NCBI GenBank assembly: GCA_025024175.1
Contig: QCXZ01000001.1
Coordinates: 14,012,001-14,076,000, forward strand
From: Rhyzopertha dominica
Taxonomy: Eukaryota > Arthropoda > Insecta > Coleoptera > Bostrichidae
Reading direction: 5' to 3'
Length of the DNA: 64,000 bases
Program-made: the position numbers and the translations under genes
Shown here: in pieces, positions 36,928 through 46,270 of the stretch
How positions within the stretch are numbered: the first letter of the stretch is position 1
Layout: every line of letters starts with the position of its first letter
The notes under the pieces: generated by a model
Database searches by the model: none
The model's input: the letters and a program-made list of their open reading frames with translations, nothing else
Told to the model about the DNA's origin: nothing

Positions 36928-37190
36928 GTCTAGTATAGACAGCACGGCACAGAACTGGTTTTGCTTATATACCAAAGCAATGGTATGATGTAAGTAAGAA
37001 CTTAGGATGGCAATGCCATCTGTCAGCATTACACTGACATGATGACAAAGCCACCTAGCTGCCTTAACGGGTACTACTTACTAAAGGAAGTGACCTGTAG
37101 TGTGACAAATTGGCATGCAACTGCATACTTCAATTTGACAGTAGGCCACCACGGCACTTTTTGCTAGCGAGCAAGAGCCGACATACATTA

Positions 37191-37333
37191 AAATGCATGT
37201 CCATGCTGTGCTGTCTACACCTCAACCAACTGCAGATAGATCTATTTCGCTGTCATTACAGCTCATCAGTGCAGTTTAGGTCTGGTGTAGACAGCACGGC
37301 ATAGAACTGATTTGCTTATATACCAAAGCAATG
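37191..37333. repeat. Local repeat R, copy 2 (empty site)
   Basis: About 143 bp that match copy 1 with few differences and carry no hAT insertion: the junction reads AGGTCTGGTGTAGACAGC. It lies only about 210 bases beyond copy 1, in the same orientation. Confidence 0.88.
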
Positions 37334-37339
37334 AAAAAT

Positions 37340-39390
37340 ATTGTATTCTGCATACTAAGCAATGCCGAACATAGCTTTACCGGTTGATAGAACAGATTTA
37401 GTTTTCTGCGTTTGACTTTCCACTGTCAAAACTGCTCTTTAGTCTGAAATGTATAATGATGAACTTATGTTTCATCCTTTATTATGAAACAGGGCAAAAA
37501 TCCGTTTAATTCTTCTGAAATTTTGTTGACTCTCCAACACCCACCTTAAAGTTAGCTTTCTTATGTTGAATTTCGATCAACTTTAACACCCGATTACTCA
37601 AGACAATTTGGCGTACTTCTTGATCATTTTTTTGTTTAGCGACAGGCGATTTTATCGTTTGCGGTTTTGTTTTATCACGTTTGTAGACCGCAACAAACGA
37701 TTTCGTGAAAGAGAATGAAGGAGATGAATAGGTAATTTGCACACTTTATTAATATGGCTAAAAATTCCCTATTGCCAGGTGCAAAATCTAACTAGGTTTT
37801 GATTTCCTCTCACACTTAATTTTTCTGCTTTTTTTCTAAATTATAAAACTCTTCAGTACAAGAATAATCGCACAGTAAATATGCGTTTCAATAGGTTAAT
37901 GCTTTTCTACATGTATACATATATGTTCGTATATAAAATTCTCTTCCTCTTTGGCACGGGTTTTTCTGGTGGTGATGGTTTACCAACTGATCGCCATTAT
38001 AATTTCTCTCTTCCGTTTTGTCAAAATTACAGTTTACGTTCATCTGTTTGCTGATAATTTGGCAAATACACTTTTGCGCAGTTACAAGTTGATAATGCAG
38101 CTACTTAATATACATAATAAAAATAAAAACGTCCCTGTATAAAAAAAAATAAATATTAGTGTAGCAGGAACTCTAGAATACAAGAATCCACAGTCAAATC
38201 AAGGATCAAAGGACCGCAATAAATCAGGCTGTAGCAACGGAATTATCCGCACAACAAAAACTTATCTGGCGCCATCAGCCAAGAACACTCGCGGGAAGGT
38301 GTTCGACATTCCCTAATACCGTGAAAATCCCTTTCCTTAACTGTATGTGATCGTGCGAACACTGGAGGCAAAGTTAGATAAGATCGTGTGAAAAGGCTTT
38401 AGACAAAAGTTTGCTACAATNATTTCCGTCAAAAAACGCATGACCAGCTTTAAAGCAGCTGTAGTACAAAGAAAATGTGTTGTTAAAAAATGCGGTTCAC
38501 TACGAGATCTATAGTGTTTAGCGAGAGAACATTCCTTGCAACGAGCATATAAACCGGCGCAAAATACACCCCAAAAGAGAAGACGTGTCCACGTGAAAAT
38601 TATTTCCTGCATTTTTCATACCGATGTTATTTGTAAAACGCTTCTTAAATATTCGCCAAAAGGGTATCAACATCATCTTAGCTTTCTGTTGTCAGTTTTA
38701 GGTACACAGTGTTACAAAAATTTCTTTATTAACTTATACACTTTGGAAAATAATAGTCATACTAGTCTGCCACAAAATCCGCTCCGTTTGCGATGTAGGC
38801 AGTCGCTCGCGCTATTGAGACTTGTCCGGGCGGACGGAAAACAGAACGCTAAGTTGTAGAATACAGTGACGGAAAACTGAACATCGTCGCCGATTTAAGT
38901 TTCCTCCGAAGGTACATGCGGATTGCGGAGTAAGAGCTTTACTACTAGACTTTCGTTGAATAGACGAATATAAAAATGTGCCCTGTCATACCATACTTCT
39001 AGTTATATTGGAAATAGATGCTAACTTCGTTATTCTTAAACTTAACAGTAAACATTGCACATTCGCTCTACAAATGCACATAAACATCCACAAAAAAGCG
39101 TTATCCTAAAACATCAAACATTGTAAGAAGATTTCTACACTGAATTTTAGCGTTTTTCAGAAAAAAAGATGTCTAAAACAGGGTCAGTTTGTGTAATACT
39201 CGTTTTATCGTGCAGAAATAAAAAACAGTAGGCCTAGCTGAAGCTATTTGATGTATAGTGGCGCTCGAGACATATAAGATATGATAATCACAGAACTAAT
39301 CTCGGAAATTCTAAGAAATATGGGGGTAGTCTCTTTAAAATAACGAAGTTGTCTACTTTATACTATACTAATATTGGTAATATTTTTATT
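37340..39390. other. No recognised feature
   Basis: No supported gene. Plus ORF 38536-38859 and minus ORFs at 37506-37742 and 38337-38612 show no known domain. Confidence 0.4.
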
Positions 39391-39393
39391 ATA

Positions 39394-41246
39394 CAGGATG
39401 GGTCACTAACGCAAAATTATTATGCATAACCTAACAATATTTTCAAATATGGCGAACATCTGGTTATACCGGAAGTTGATACCAACTTCGTCATTTTAGA
39501 AAAAATAAATCAGTTTATTAAATCAAATGGGTAATAATTGGCTAATATTACTTGAATAAATCTAATATTTATATGTTAATGCCAACATTTGCTTTTTTGA
39601 AGAGAAATAACTTTGCTTTTTTAGTATAACGGTATATAAGTTTTCTTATACCATCAGACGCAAAATTAAATTCCCTTTTAATAATAATGGGTACTGGTGT
39701 TGTCAAGTTAGCAATGGTTGCTGTTTGGCAGTTGTTTTACGTTGTGCTTCGTGCGAATATTAGTTTTCGTCAGCTGTCAATTAAGAAGATTACAAAAATG
39801 TTTATTTAGGAGGAACTAATTAACATGGTATATTAATTGGGAGAAGCGGAAACAAATCCCTTACTAGCTTCTCAAGCAAATGGATAACAACCTTCAAACA
39901 TAACTGCAAGAAATTCCATTACATTGTAAACGATCTATACTGATGTCAATATTTGCTTTTTCCCATGGAAATAACTTCGTTTTTAATACAATGGTGTAGT
40001 TTTTCTTACGCCATTAGATGCAAAATTAAATTTATATTCTTATGGTAGAGGGTTGAGCTTTTTTAGTGGTGTTGAAATGTTTGTGCATTTTAAACTTTAA
40101 AAACATTGGCAGAAAAGTTCCAAATAAGAATAAGCGAAACATGAAATTTTATTAGAAAAGTGAACTGACCGAAAAACAAATAAAAACAGTATAATTCAAC
40201 TCAAGTATTCGAATGCAATTCGCTCTCGTCCAATCACATCAACNCTGGTAATTGGAGATTCTTTGCATAGTATTTGGAAATGTTATTCCTATAACCACTC
40301 TATCACATACCTACCGTATGCGTAGGTGCCCCATCATGCTAATACCACAGCAACTGTCCTAGATTAAGCGGCAAGATTCTGCTTAGATTTCCATGAAATT
40401 AATGATATTCGACCAACTGAGGTCCAAAGATGCCACCCCATGCTATCACCTATGTTGAGGCCCAAACTTCGCATCCAGTGACGATTTGCAGTATTATAGT
40501 GTAATAGTTTTGTCTTGAACTTAAGCTATTATAATGAAATAATGCTTCATCAGTAAAGAGAACGTAATTAAAATATAAAGAAAACAGTCCGTTCACAAAA
40601 CTACAACCTGTGGTTGAAGTTGGCGTCATTTAATAATAAGTCAACTGAAAGTATATGGGTTAAATTTGTTTTTACGTAATATTCGTGAACCAGATGTTTC
40701 ACTTGTTTATAACTAGCCAGTTAATTTTCTGGTGCTTACATAAAGATCGTGAACAATACTAGCAGCTATTGAAACTTGATTCTCGTCATAAGTCACGTTC
40801 GTTCGCACGAAGCAACATAGAGCAGCTGCCAAACACCAACCTGATAACGCGATATTATTTAAGATTATCAAAAAAGGCTAATTTCTTGTAATCTGCTGGC
40901 AGCAAATACCAATAACCTAATATTATTTGAAAAAATATATTTTTGCATCTGATGGTGTAAGAAAAGGATTAGACTCGGTTGGGAGATATTTAATCTAACG
41001 TGGAACGCTACAAACGTCAAATTTCTCGATAAATATGACTAAGTAATGGTGGACTTAAACCCAACATGACTTTAAGAAACTCATTTATTTTGCACAAAAA
41101 ATTTAAAAATGCAATAATATACAGTAATAACAAAGTAGGTTTTAATTTCCGGTATAACCGGTTATGCAGAATTATATCCTGGACAACTTTTATTTAAAAC
41201 ATTTGCCTTCATTTTGTATGGTATTTCTATTACCCACCTCATCCTG
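39394..41246 (-). mobile_element. Mariner-like element relic, TA-flanked
   Basis: Left end CAGGATGGGTCACTAACGC at 39394 and right end ...ACCTCATCCTG at 41246 are inverted and each next to TA (39392-39393 and 41247-41248). Matching continues inwards, with GGTTATACCGGAA on both sides (about 39472 and 41148). Between them is a minus-strand transposase relic. A segment near 39560-39690 is duplicated at about 39940-40050 (both contain TTAGATGC/CAGACGC then AAAATTAAAT). Its start resembles the leader of the element that begins at 63365. Confidence 0.75.
40230..40810 (-). pseudogene. Mariner-like transposase relic
   Basis: Minus-strand motifs across several frames: TNVTYDENQVSIAASIVHDL, then FTDEALFHYNS with the first catalytic Asp, NYHYYNTANRHWM, FGPQLVEYH, and HDGAPTHTVG with the Asp of the second catalytic box. 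These match the insect transposases that read 'FTDEATFxxNG.VNRHNxHYW ... QHDGAPAH'. The third acidic residue region is not recognisable. There are many stops and at least three frameshifts, so it is older than the copy at 62.1-62.7 kb. Confidence 0.65.
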
Positions 41247-41248
41247 TA

Positions 41249-42365
41249 TCAATATCAAACTTGCTACCACGTCGTTACATAATTTCTTAAACGCATTTTA
41301 TACGCCACTCGCCGTGGATCACCCCATATACAAATTAAACTATTATTCCATTGATTGTCACTGATATTGTTAAAATTACCTTTATCATAGTGAACAGTGT
41401 TTACATGACCTGAATAACGTTTTTTGTTCACCGCATTTGCCCCAACCAGTAAAGTAAATTAAATCGGTAAACAAATATTGCACGGCCAAAACCAGTTAGT
41501 CCACGCGGTAAATTGGCAGTCGGGGTGTTCCGTTTACACTGCTCCGATGAATAATATTTATATAACTATAATTATACACACCGCAGAAACTCGGTTAAGT
41601 AAATTACGTACCTTATGTGCTTTAATATTAGTTTTGCTGTTCTGTTTCTGTTCCCGGTACAAACAAAAATTTACTGCAAATGATGTGGTGAATAGAATAT
41701 GCTCGCAGCGACGTAAAACTGTGAAAACAAAAGGCCGGTGAAGTGTATCTGTACAATTGAAATAGACGATGATTGGGAAATTATATATCTAAATTATGAA
41801 ATAAAATTAATGGAGATACTCACCGGAGAAATTGTAAATAAAATATAAAATATTGCGTTTCAATTAAATAGCGAAGCTAGAGGTCCTATATGTTTATATT
41901 TCAGGTCTAGTGTGACCCTTCATCAGAAACAACTACAAAGTAATAAACCAGTATTATACAAAAACATAATAACTACATTATTGTAACACTTACAGTACAA
42001 AGCCAAACTAAGATAAAGCAAATCTNGACACACAATGTTCTTCTATTGCAGATAAGTGGCAAATAACCACTAATAATCTCATGAACAACTCCTGAAGGAA
42101 ATAGAAACCAAAAATCCGAAAAAACTTTAGCAAATTTTGCTATATGACATAATATTTTATATTTGACAACTACTAAAAAACGCACAAGCAAGACGTGCCA
42201 TCCACCAAACTGCATACAGAATCAATTACCAAAAAGAAAATAAATTTAATATAGTAATGACCACCCGAAACCCTACAGTATGAAAGAGAAAAAAATTGAT
42301 ATAAAATAAAAAGAAAAGCAAACAGATCTAAGCATTGTGAATCAATAGCTAATCAGAATGTAACT
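41249..42365. other. No recognised feature
   Basis: Nothing supported; N at about 42026. Confidence 0.4.
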
Positions 42366-42367
42366 GT

Positions 42368-42390
42368 GGTTTTCGGCGAGAGTCCAGATG
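42368..42390 (-). ncRNA. Partial hammerhead-like tail of PLE 3
   Basis: Minus strand CATCTGGACTCTCGCC then GAAAAC. It looks like a hammerhead tail in which the GATGA and the 5' half of stem II were deleted, leaving the 3' half and GAAA. Not functional. Confidence 0.25.
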
Positions 42391-42400
42391 AAACAAATAT

Positions 42401-42680
42401 TTATATATTACTTAAATTGTTTATGTCTGATCTTTTATTAATAGTATTATCACGCTCATATACACAACACATCTCTATAAAAAGTCTTTTTTTGTAGTTT
42501 TTTTTAATGGTTAGTACTTTAGGATTGTTAAAATCAAATTTGCGACCAAGGTCTACTGCGTATTGAGCAAGAGCACATCTTTGGGGTCTGAGCTTTGTGT
42601 CACTTTTGTGCAAAGTTATTCTTTGCTTCCGAGATTGTTTTGATTGACCAATATACACTTGCTAGCAAACAAGGCGTTTA
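42401..42680 (-). pseudogene. GIY-YIG endonuclease domain of PLE 3
   Basis: VYIGQSKQSRKQRITLHKSD is the second strand and Arg helix (the usual R..EH reads RITLH). LAQYAVDLGRKFDFNNPKVL and KKRLFIEMCCVYER give the distal part, including the conserved Glu of the helix. The first strand (GVY..C) is degraded; upstream one reads SSLFSKLKDKIDILDLQNTV. Eighty-five codons are open. The domain order after the RT confirms the Penelope call. Confidence 0.8.
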
Positions 42681-42990
42681 TAAGATAAACTGTGTTTTGG
42701 ATAAACTGTGTTTTGAAGATCAAGTATATCTATCTTGTCTTTTAATTTAGAAAACAGAGATGAGTTAGTTTTAACATTATAATACGCGATTTTTATATGA
42801 TTAACGGGCCTAAATTTTTGTTGTTAAGGAGGCAATAAAAGGAAATGATGTAAAAACCACCTGTTGATCACCAGGGTCTAAGTTAGGGACATTTGTCATG
42901 CTCGATCTTCGACCGTTACTAAAAAGGGGGTTTCTAAGGGAAAGGCTTAGGAAAGCCATTCTCCACCATGATATCAAACAACCGCTGAAG

Positions 42991-43860
42991 TCAGGAGTGA
43001 GTCAGGGACGGATGAGTTATTTTTTTAATTCTACTTTCTAAATTAAAAATTACGTTGGTTTTAATTTTCATATCATGTTGAAACAAAAAATGAATGTAAC
43101 GGCCGGAACTAGTCAGTTTTATATACCAGTCCAAGACTATTCTGTTGTTTTGGTCCCTGATAATTTTACTACATAAAGAAGACACATAATGAATATGTTC
43201 ATGTTCAATGGTAAAAGATAGATATGTATTGTAACCATTGAAAACTTGCAGGATTTCTTGTGAGCCATGCAAAGGTAAAGATAAAATTATATCTTCTACG
43301 TATTGATAAATGAATGGTAAATCAAATGACAAATTTGGTATGCACTCCTTTATTAATTTAGTCATTACTAAAGATGCAAGTGTAGGGCGAAGTATGGACC
43401 CCATAGGGTAACCAAAAGACTGAGAATAATATTTTCCCTGAAAACCAAAATAATTGCTATCAAAATGGAAAGTAATGATTTTGATAAAGTAGTTCAAAGT
43501 GATATTAGTATTGGGAGATATTAAATCCCAGTTTTCTGTGATGATAGAAATTATTAACTGCAGGGATATGTTTGTGAACAAACTGACTACGTCTAGAGAC
43601 GCAACAACATAGTTTTCAGGAAGTTTCATGTCAGCTAATGTTGACATAGCATAGACGGCGGTGAATCAATAGTTGATACAATAGGTCTTAGGGGAATTGA
43701 ATTTTTGTGGATCTTGGGTAAACCATAAATACGCGGCGCAACACTTCTTTGAATTGTCAACCTCTTTCTTAAATCTGCTTCTATGTATTTCTTAGTGTAT
43801 AATTCTTTGATCAAATCATTATTTTTTCTTTGGATACTAGATATATTTAATATTATTAAT
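42991..43860 (-). pseudogene. Penelope-type reverse transcriptase (PLE 3)
   Basis: Motifs in order: APRIYGLPKIHKNSIPLRPI followed by VSTIDSPPS (the PKIHK...LRPIVS block diagnostic of Penelope RTs), then a jump of frame at about 43650 with about 30 expected residues missing, then PENYVVASLDVVSLFTNI, QGKYYSQSFGYPMGSI, and the catalytic YQYVEDIILSLP, where the second Asp region reads VED instead of VDD. FTIEHEH and LDWYIKLTSSGRYIHF follow. The Asp-to-Glu change and the deletion indicate an inactive enzyme. The downstream 218 codons are otherwise open. Confidence 0.85.
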
Positions 43861-43880
43861 GTTACAAGCTTCGATTAATA

Positions 43881-44449
43881 ATAAAAACACCCATTCTAAA
43901 GGCAACGTGCAATTCTAACGAATGATTAACTTCTCTAAGCAGGAACTCCCAACGGAATGCTTTTCAAAGGTCTCAACATCGCTGTGATACTAGAAGGGTA
44001 AACTGCTCCCTGTCCTTAACGGCATCGGTCCACCGAAATAAAACGACACATTACGCGACTGCCTCTATTGATCCTATTCACTCGGAGATAACGTCGTTAT
44101 AAGGGTTTTTATAGGTTTAATTATAGCAAAGGGTAAAGACCCTTACGAGGCAACAGTGTGCATAAGTACATGCAAAAAGTCCTTCCAAACTGACTCACAG
44201 GATGCCAATATATATGAAATCGTAACTGCGATGAAAATGCTAAAGACTGCTGGTATTAGAAAAGTTCGCAGGATATACCAGGCGCCGTTGCATTGCATGA
44301 TGTATGAAACTATACAAAAGACACTATAATCAACCAAAAGTCTAAAGCATACCTCCTTAAATCGATTGCACAGGATGTAATATAATAAAGCAACTAGTTG
44401 TTAATAATGGTTTCGAGGCATCATGGCTAGACCACAGACAGTAATAGAG
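43881..44449. other. Spacer between divergent PLEs
   Basis: No motif recognised between the 5' ends of elements 3 and 4. Confidence 0.4.
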
Positions 44450-44452
44450 AAC

Positions 44453-44880
44453 TGAAACCGTACAGAAAATTTTCGTTCCTAGGAACCTGGGCAACATCTC
44501 AAAAAAACTAAGAAAAGTTATTGACCCAATAGATATAAACATAGCATTCAAGACCACGAATATGATCAGGGAAAATTGGTTTAACCGAAGAGACCACGAC
44601 TTAAGAGAAGAAAGTAATGGGGTTTACAGCATAAAATGTAGCAAGATACAAGCCAGATACATTGGGGAAACTGAAAGAGCTCTAGGATTAAGAATCAGGG
44701 AATATCAAAATCCGAATAAATATCTATCTATAAGCCAACATTTACAAAAATGGAAACACAATTAATCTTGAAAACGTCAACGTCATAGACAAAGAAGAAA
44801 AAAGGACGAAGACTAGCTATATTAGAAGCAAGAAAAAAGCACCAGAATCAGTGCTTGAACGAACAAGTCCCCAATTTTTA
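44453..44880 (+). pseudogene. GIY-YIG endonuclease domain of PLE 4
   Basis: The linker reads VQKIFVPRNLGNISKKLRKV and INIAFKTTNMIRENWF, followed by SNGVYSIKCSKIQARYIGET and ERALGLRIREYQ. These are the GVY strand, the Cys, the YIG strand and the Arg helix (RIREYQ where most have REH). After a stop at 44763, NLENVNVIDKEEKR and, in another frame, GRRLAILEARKKHQNQCLNE then QVPNF complete the domain. The unbroken first part is about 100 codons. The upstream RT is gone. Confidence 0.8.
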
Positions 44881-45110
44881 AGGCCGTAATAGATGGGTAC
44901 GCTACCTATCCAGAATTCCAACATAGTTACATTACAGCATAGTTCTCAGTTTATGACAGACAGTAATAATAGGGCATGAGTGTTGTGAATATTTAATAAT
45001 AATACTAATTAATGTAATGTATATAATTTATAATAAATGCACAAATAATGAGCTGGCTAATAGTCAGAAAATCGACTCGGCTATTAACAAATTAAAAAAA
45101 TAACCTCACA

Positions 45111-45205
45111 GCCGACCTCGATAGCCCAGTGGCTAGCGCGGCAAAGCGCGGCGGCCTATTATGGCTACGGAGGCTGCGGGTTCGAGTCCCGCCCTGTGTG
45201 TAATA
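45111..45205 (+). repeat. tRNA-derived sequence (SINE head or tRNA pseudogene)
   Basis: Pol III A box TAGCCCAGTGG at 45122-45132 and B box GGTTCGAGTCC at 45179-45189, 47 bases apart. The D stem AGCC/GGCT and T stem GCGGG/CCCGC are perfect, but the acceptor halves (GACCTCG and CCTGTGT) do not pair and the anticodon arm is scrambled by GCGCGGC repeats, so it is not a working tRNA. It sits in the 3' part of PLE 4. Confidence 0.7.
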
Positions 45206-45473
45206 TATACAATTTAATAATGTAATAAAAACTTTCTACAATAAGCTAGCTAAATGAACCTAGCTGACAGGGACATCAATTAAAAATAAAAATCCCATAT
45301 TATATTTTATGTACCGTGAAAGAGTGTGTATGTGCTATTAGTTGCGTTTTCTTGCTAGAATTGTCGTTGTTGTCTCTTCATTTTAAATTAAGTTTTTTTG
45401 CTTTGACTTAGGTATGATGCAGCCTTTTTTTAATTATGTTCTTGTTTTGTTTTCTGTTTTCCTATAGATGGAC

Positions 45474-45504
45474 CTGATGACGGTGTATACCGCAACCGGT
45501 TGTC
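45474..45504 (+). ncRNA. Hammerhead-like ribozyme core of PLE 4
   Basis: CTGATGA at 45474-45480 is a perfect core start. One extra C follows, then stem II GGT/ACC with a GTAT loop, GCAAC (GAAAC with A13 to C), a 5-nt CGGTT loop and the cleavage triplet GTC at 45502-45504. The A-U and C-G of a 2-bp stem III are both present. The A13 change should impair cleavage, and stem I pairs poorly. Confidence 0.5.
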
Positions 45505-45560
45505 GCTATTAGTCAACAAATTTGTGGAAGAAGCCGTTTCCATTATCTATTTATGGGTTT

Positions 45561-46007
45561 ATAAGCTAACTAATTTTGTATTTGTACTATTTTCTTGAAT
45601 CATAACAAATGTAATTTAAAAGGGCACATATAACACGAATACCTAATTCATAGACTCGTAGACATCTGTAGAGAAGGTGGACCATTTCCTATGACATAGA
45701 GAAAAATAATATACACATCGCGATCAATTTTCCGAGCATAGTTCAAAGGTGCAAACAGATATGATTTTTTTTCAACAACATTAAACAGTGTTATTCAGTT
45801 TTTCTTAAATTAATATTTGCCGGGATACGACATCCAAATTGGTTTTCTTAAATGAAACACCCCGTAAATTTTACGGCATTAAGTTTCTCGCACCTTTACC
45901 TATCCCAGAACATAATATAGTCCGTATGATAATGTAGCATTTCTTTATCTACTTCATTAAATTATGCCTACTTTTTCGAAATATGTTAAATAATAATGTG
46001 TACATAT
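45561..46007. other. No recognised feature
   Basis: Spacer before MITE family B copy 2; no motif recognised. Confidence 0.35.
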
Positions 46008-46270
46008 ACAGGGTTTCTATAAATGATTCATGCAACGCGGGCGGCGTTGATTTCTGAATTCTTTGTGCCGCCTTTTCGTAACTGCTGCCAAGCTACAATA
46101 TGCACAGCGATAATAGTTGAAGGTTGCAGATCAATGCCACACCATAGCTCCGAAATATGAGCTTTCCGCAACGCTAAAGTTAATTCTCCCATAAAACACT
46201 ACAGAATATGTTGAAAGTACACACTACCAGGCGTTTCCTCGTATTAAAATATATCAAATAATTTTATTAC
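46008..46270 (+). mobile_element. MITE family B, copy 2 (3' end missing)
   Basis: Starts ACAGGGTTTCTATAAATGAT and matches the element at 57211-57804 in order, but lacks the roughly 240-base internal segment 57380-57612 and the right end. The match fades at about 46270 after AAAATATATCAAATAATT. Confidence 0.7.

Larger units (their letters stand above)
35659..36982. repeat. Local repeat R, copy 1, split by a hAT element
   Basis: Repeat R occupies 35659-35755 and 36936-36982, interrupted by the hAT element and its target duplication. It starts AAATGCATGTCTATGCTGTG and ends TATACCAAAGCAATG. Its centre is bounded by inverted repeats (TATGCTGTGCTGTCTACACC, and GTAGACAGCACGGCA on the far side), so it may itself be a small foldback. 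Copy 2 at 37191-37333 is uninterrupted and closely similar. Confidence 0.85.
42368..43880 (-). mobile_element. Penelope-like element 3
   Basis: Minus strand: KIHK motif and RT (43860-42991), linker, GIY-YIG nuclease (42680-42401) and a partial hammerhead tail at 42368-42390. It keeps more of the RT N-terminus than elements 1 and 2, starting near the YTKKYIEADLRKR stretch. It lies back to back with element 4, with 570 bases of unassigned sequence between their 5' ends. Confidence 0.85.
44450..45560 (+). mobile_element. Penelope-like element 4 (5'-truncated)
   Basis: Only the linker, GIY-YIG domain and 3' region remain; the RT is lost. A tRNA-like sequence lies in the 3' part (45111-45205), and a hammerhead core follows at 45474-45504. 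The right edge is set loosely after the hammerhead. The sequence of its nuclease differs from those of elements 1-3, so it is a fourth lineage. Confidence 0.75.

Noticed and set aside
45111..45205. Functional tRNA gene
   Set aside because: The acceptor halves do not pair and the anticodon arm is not normal.
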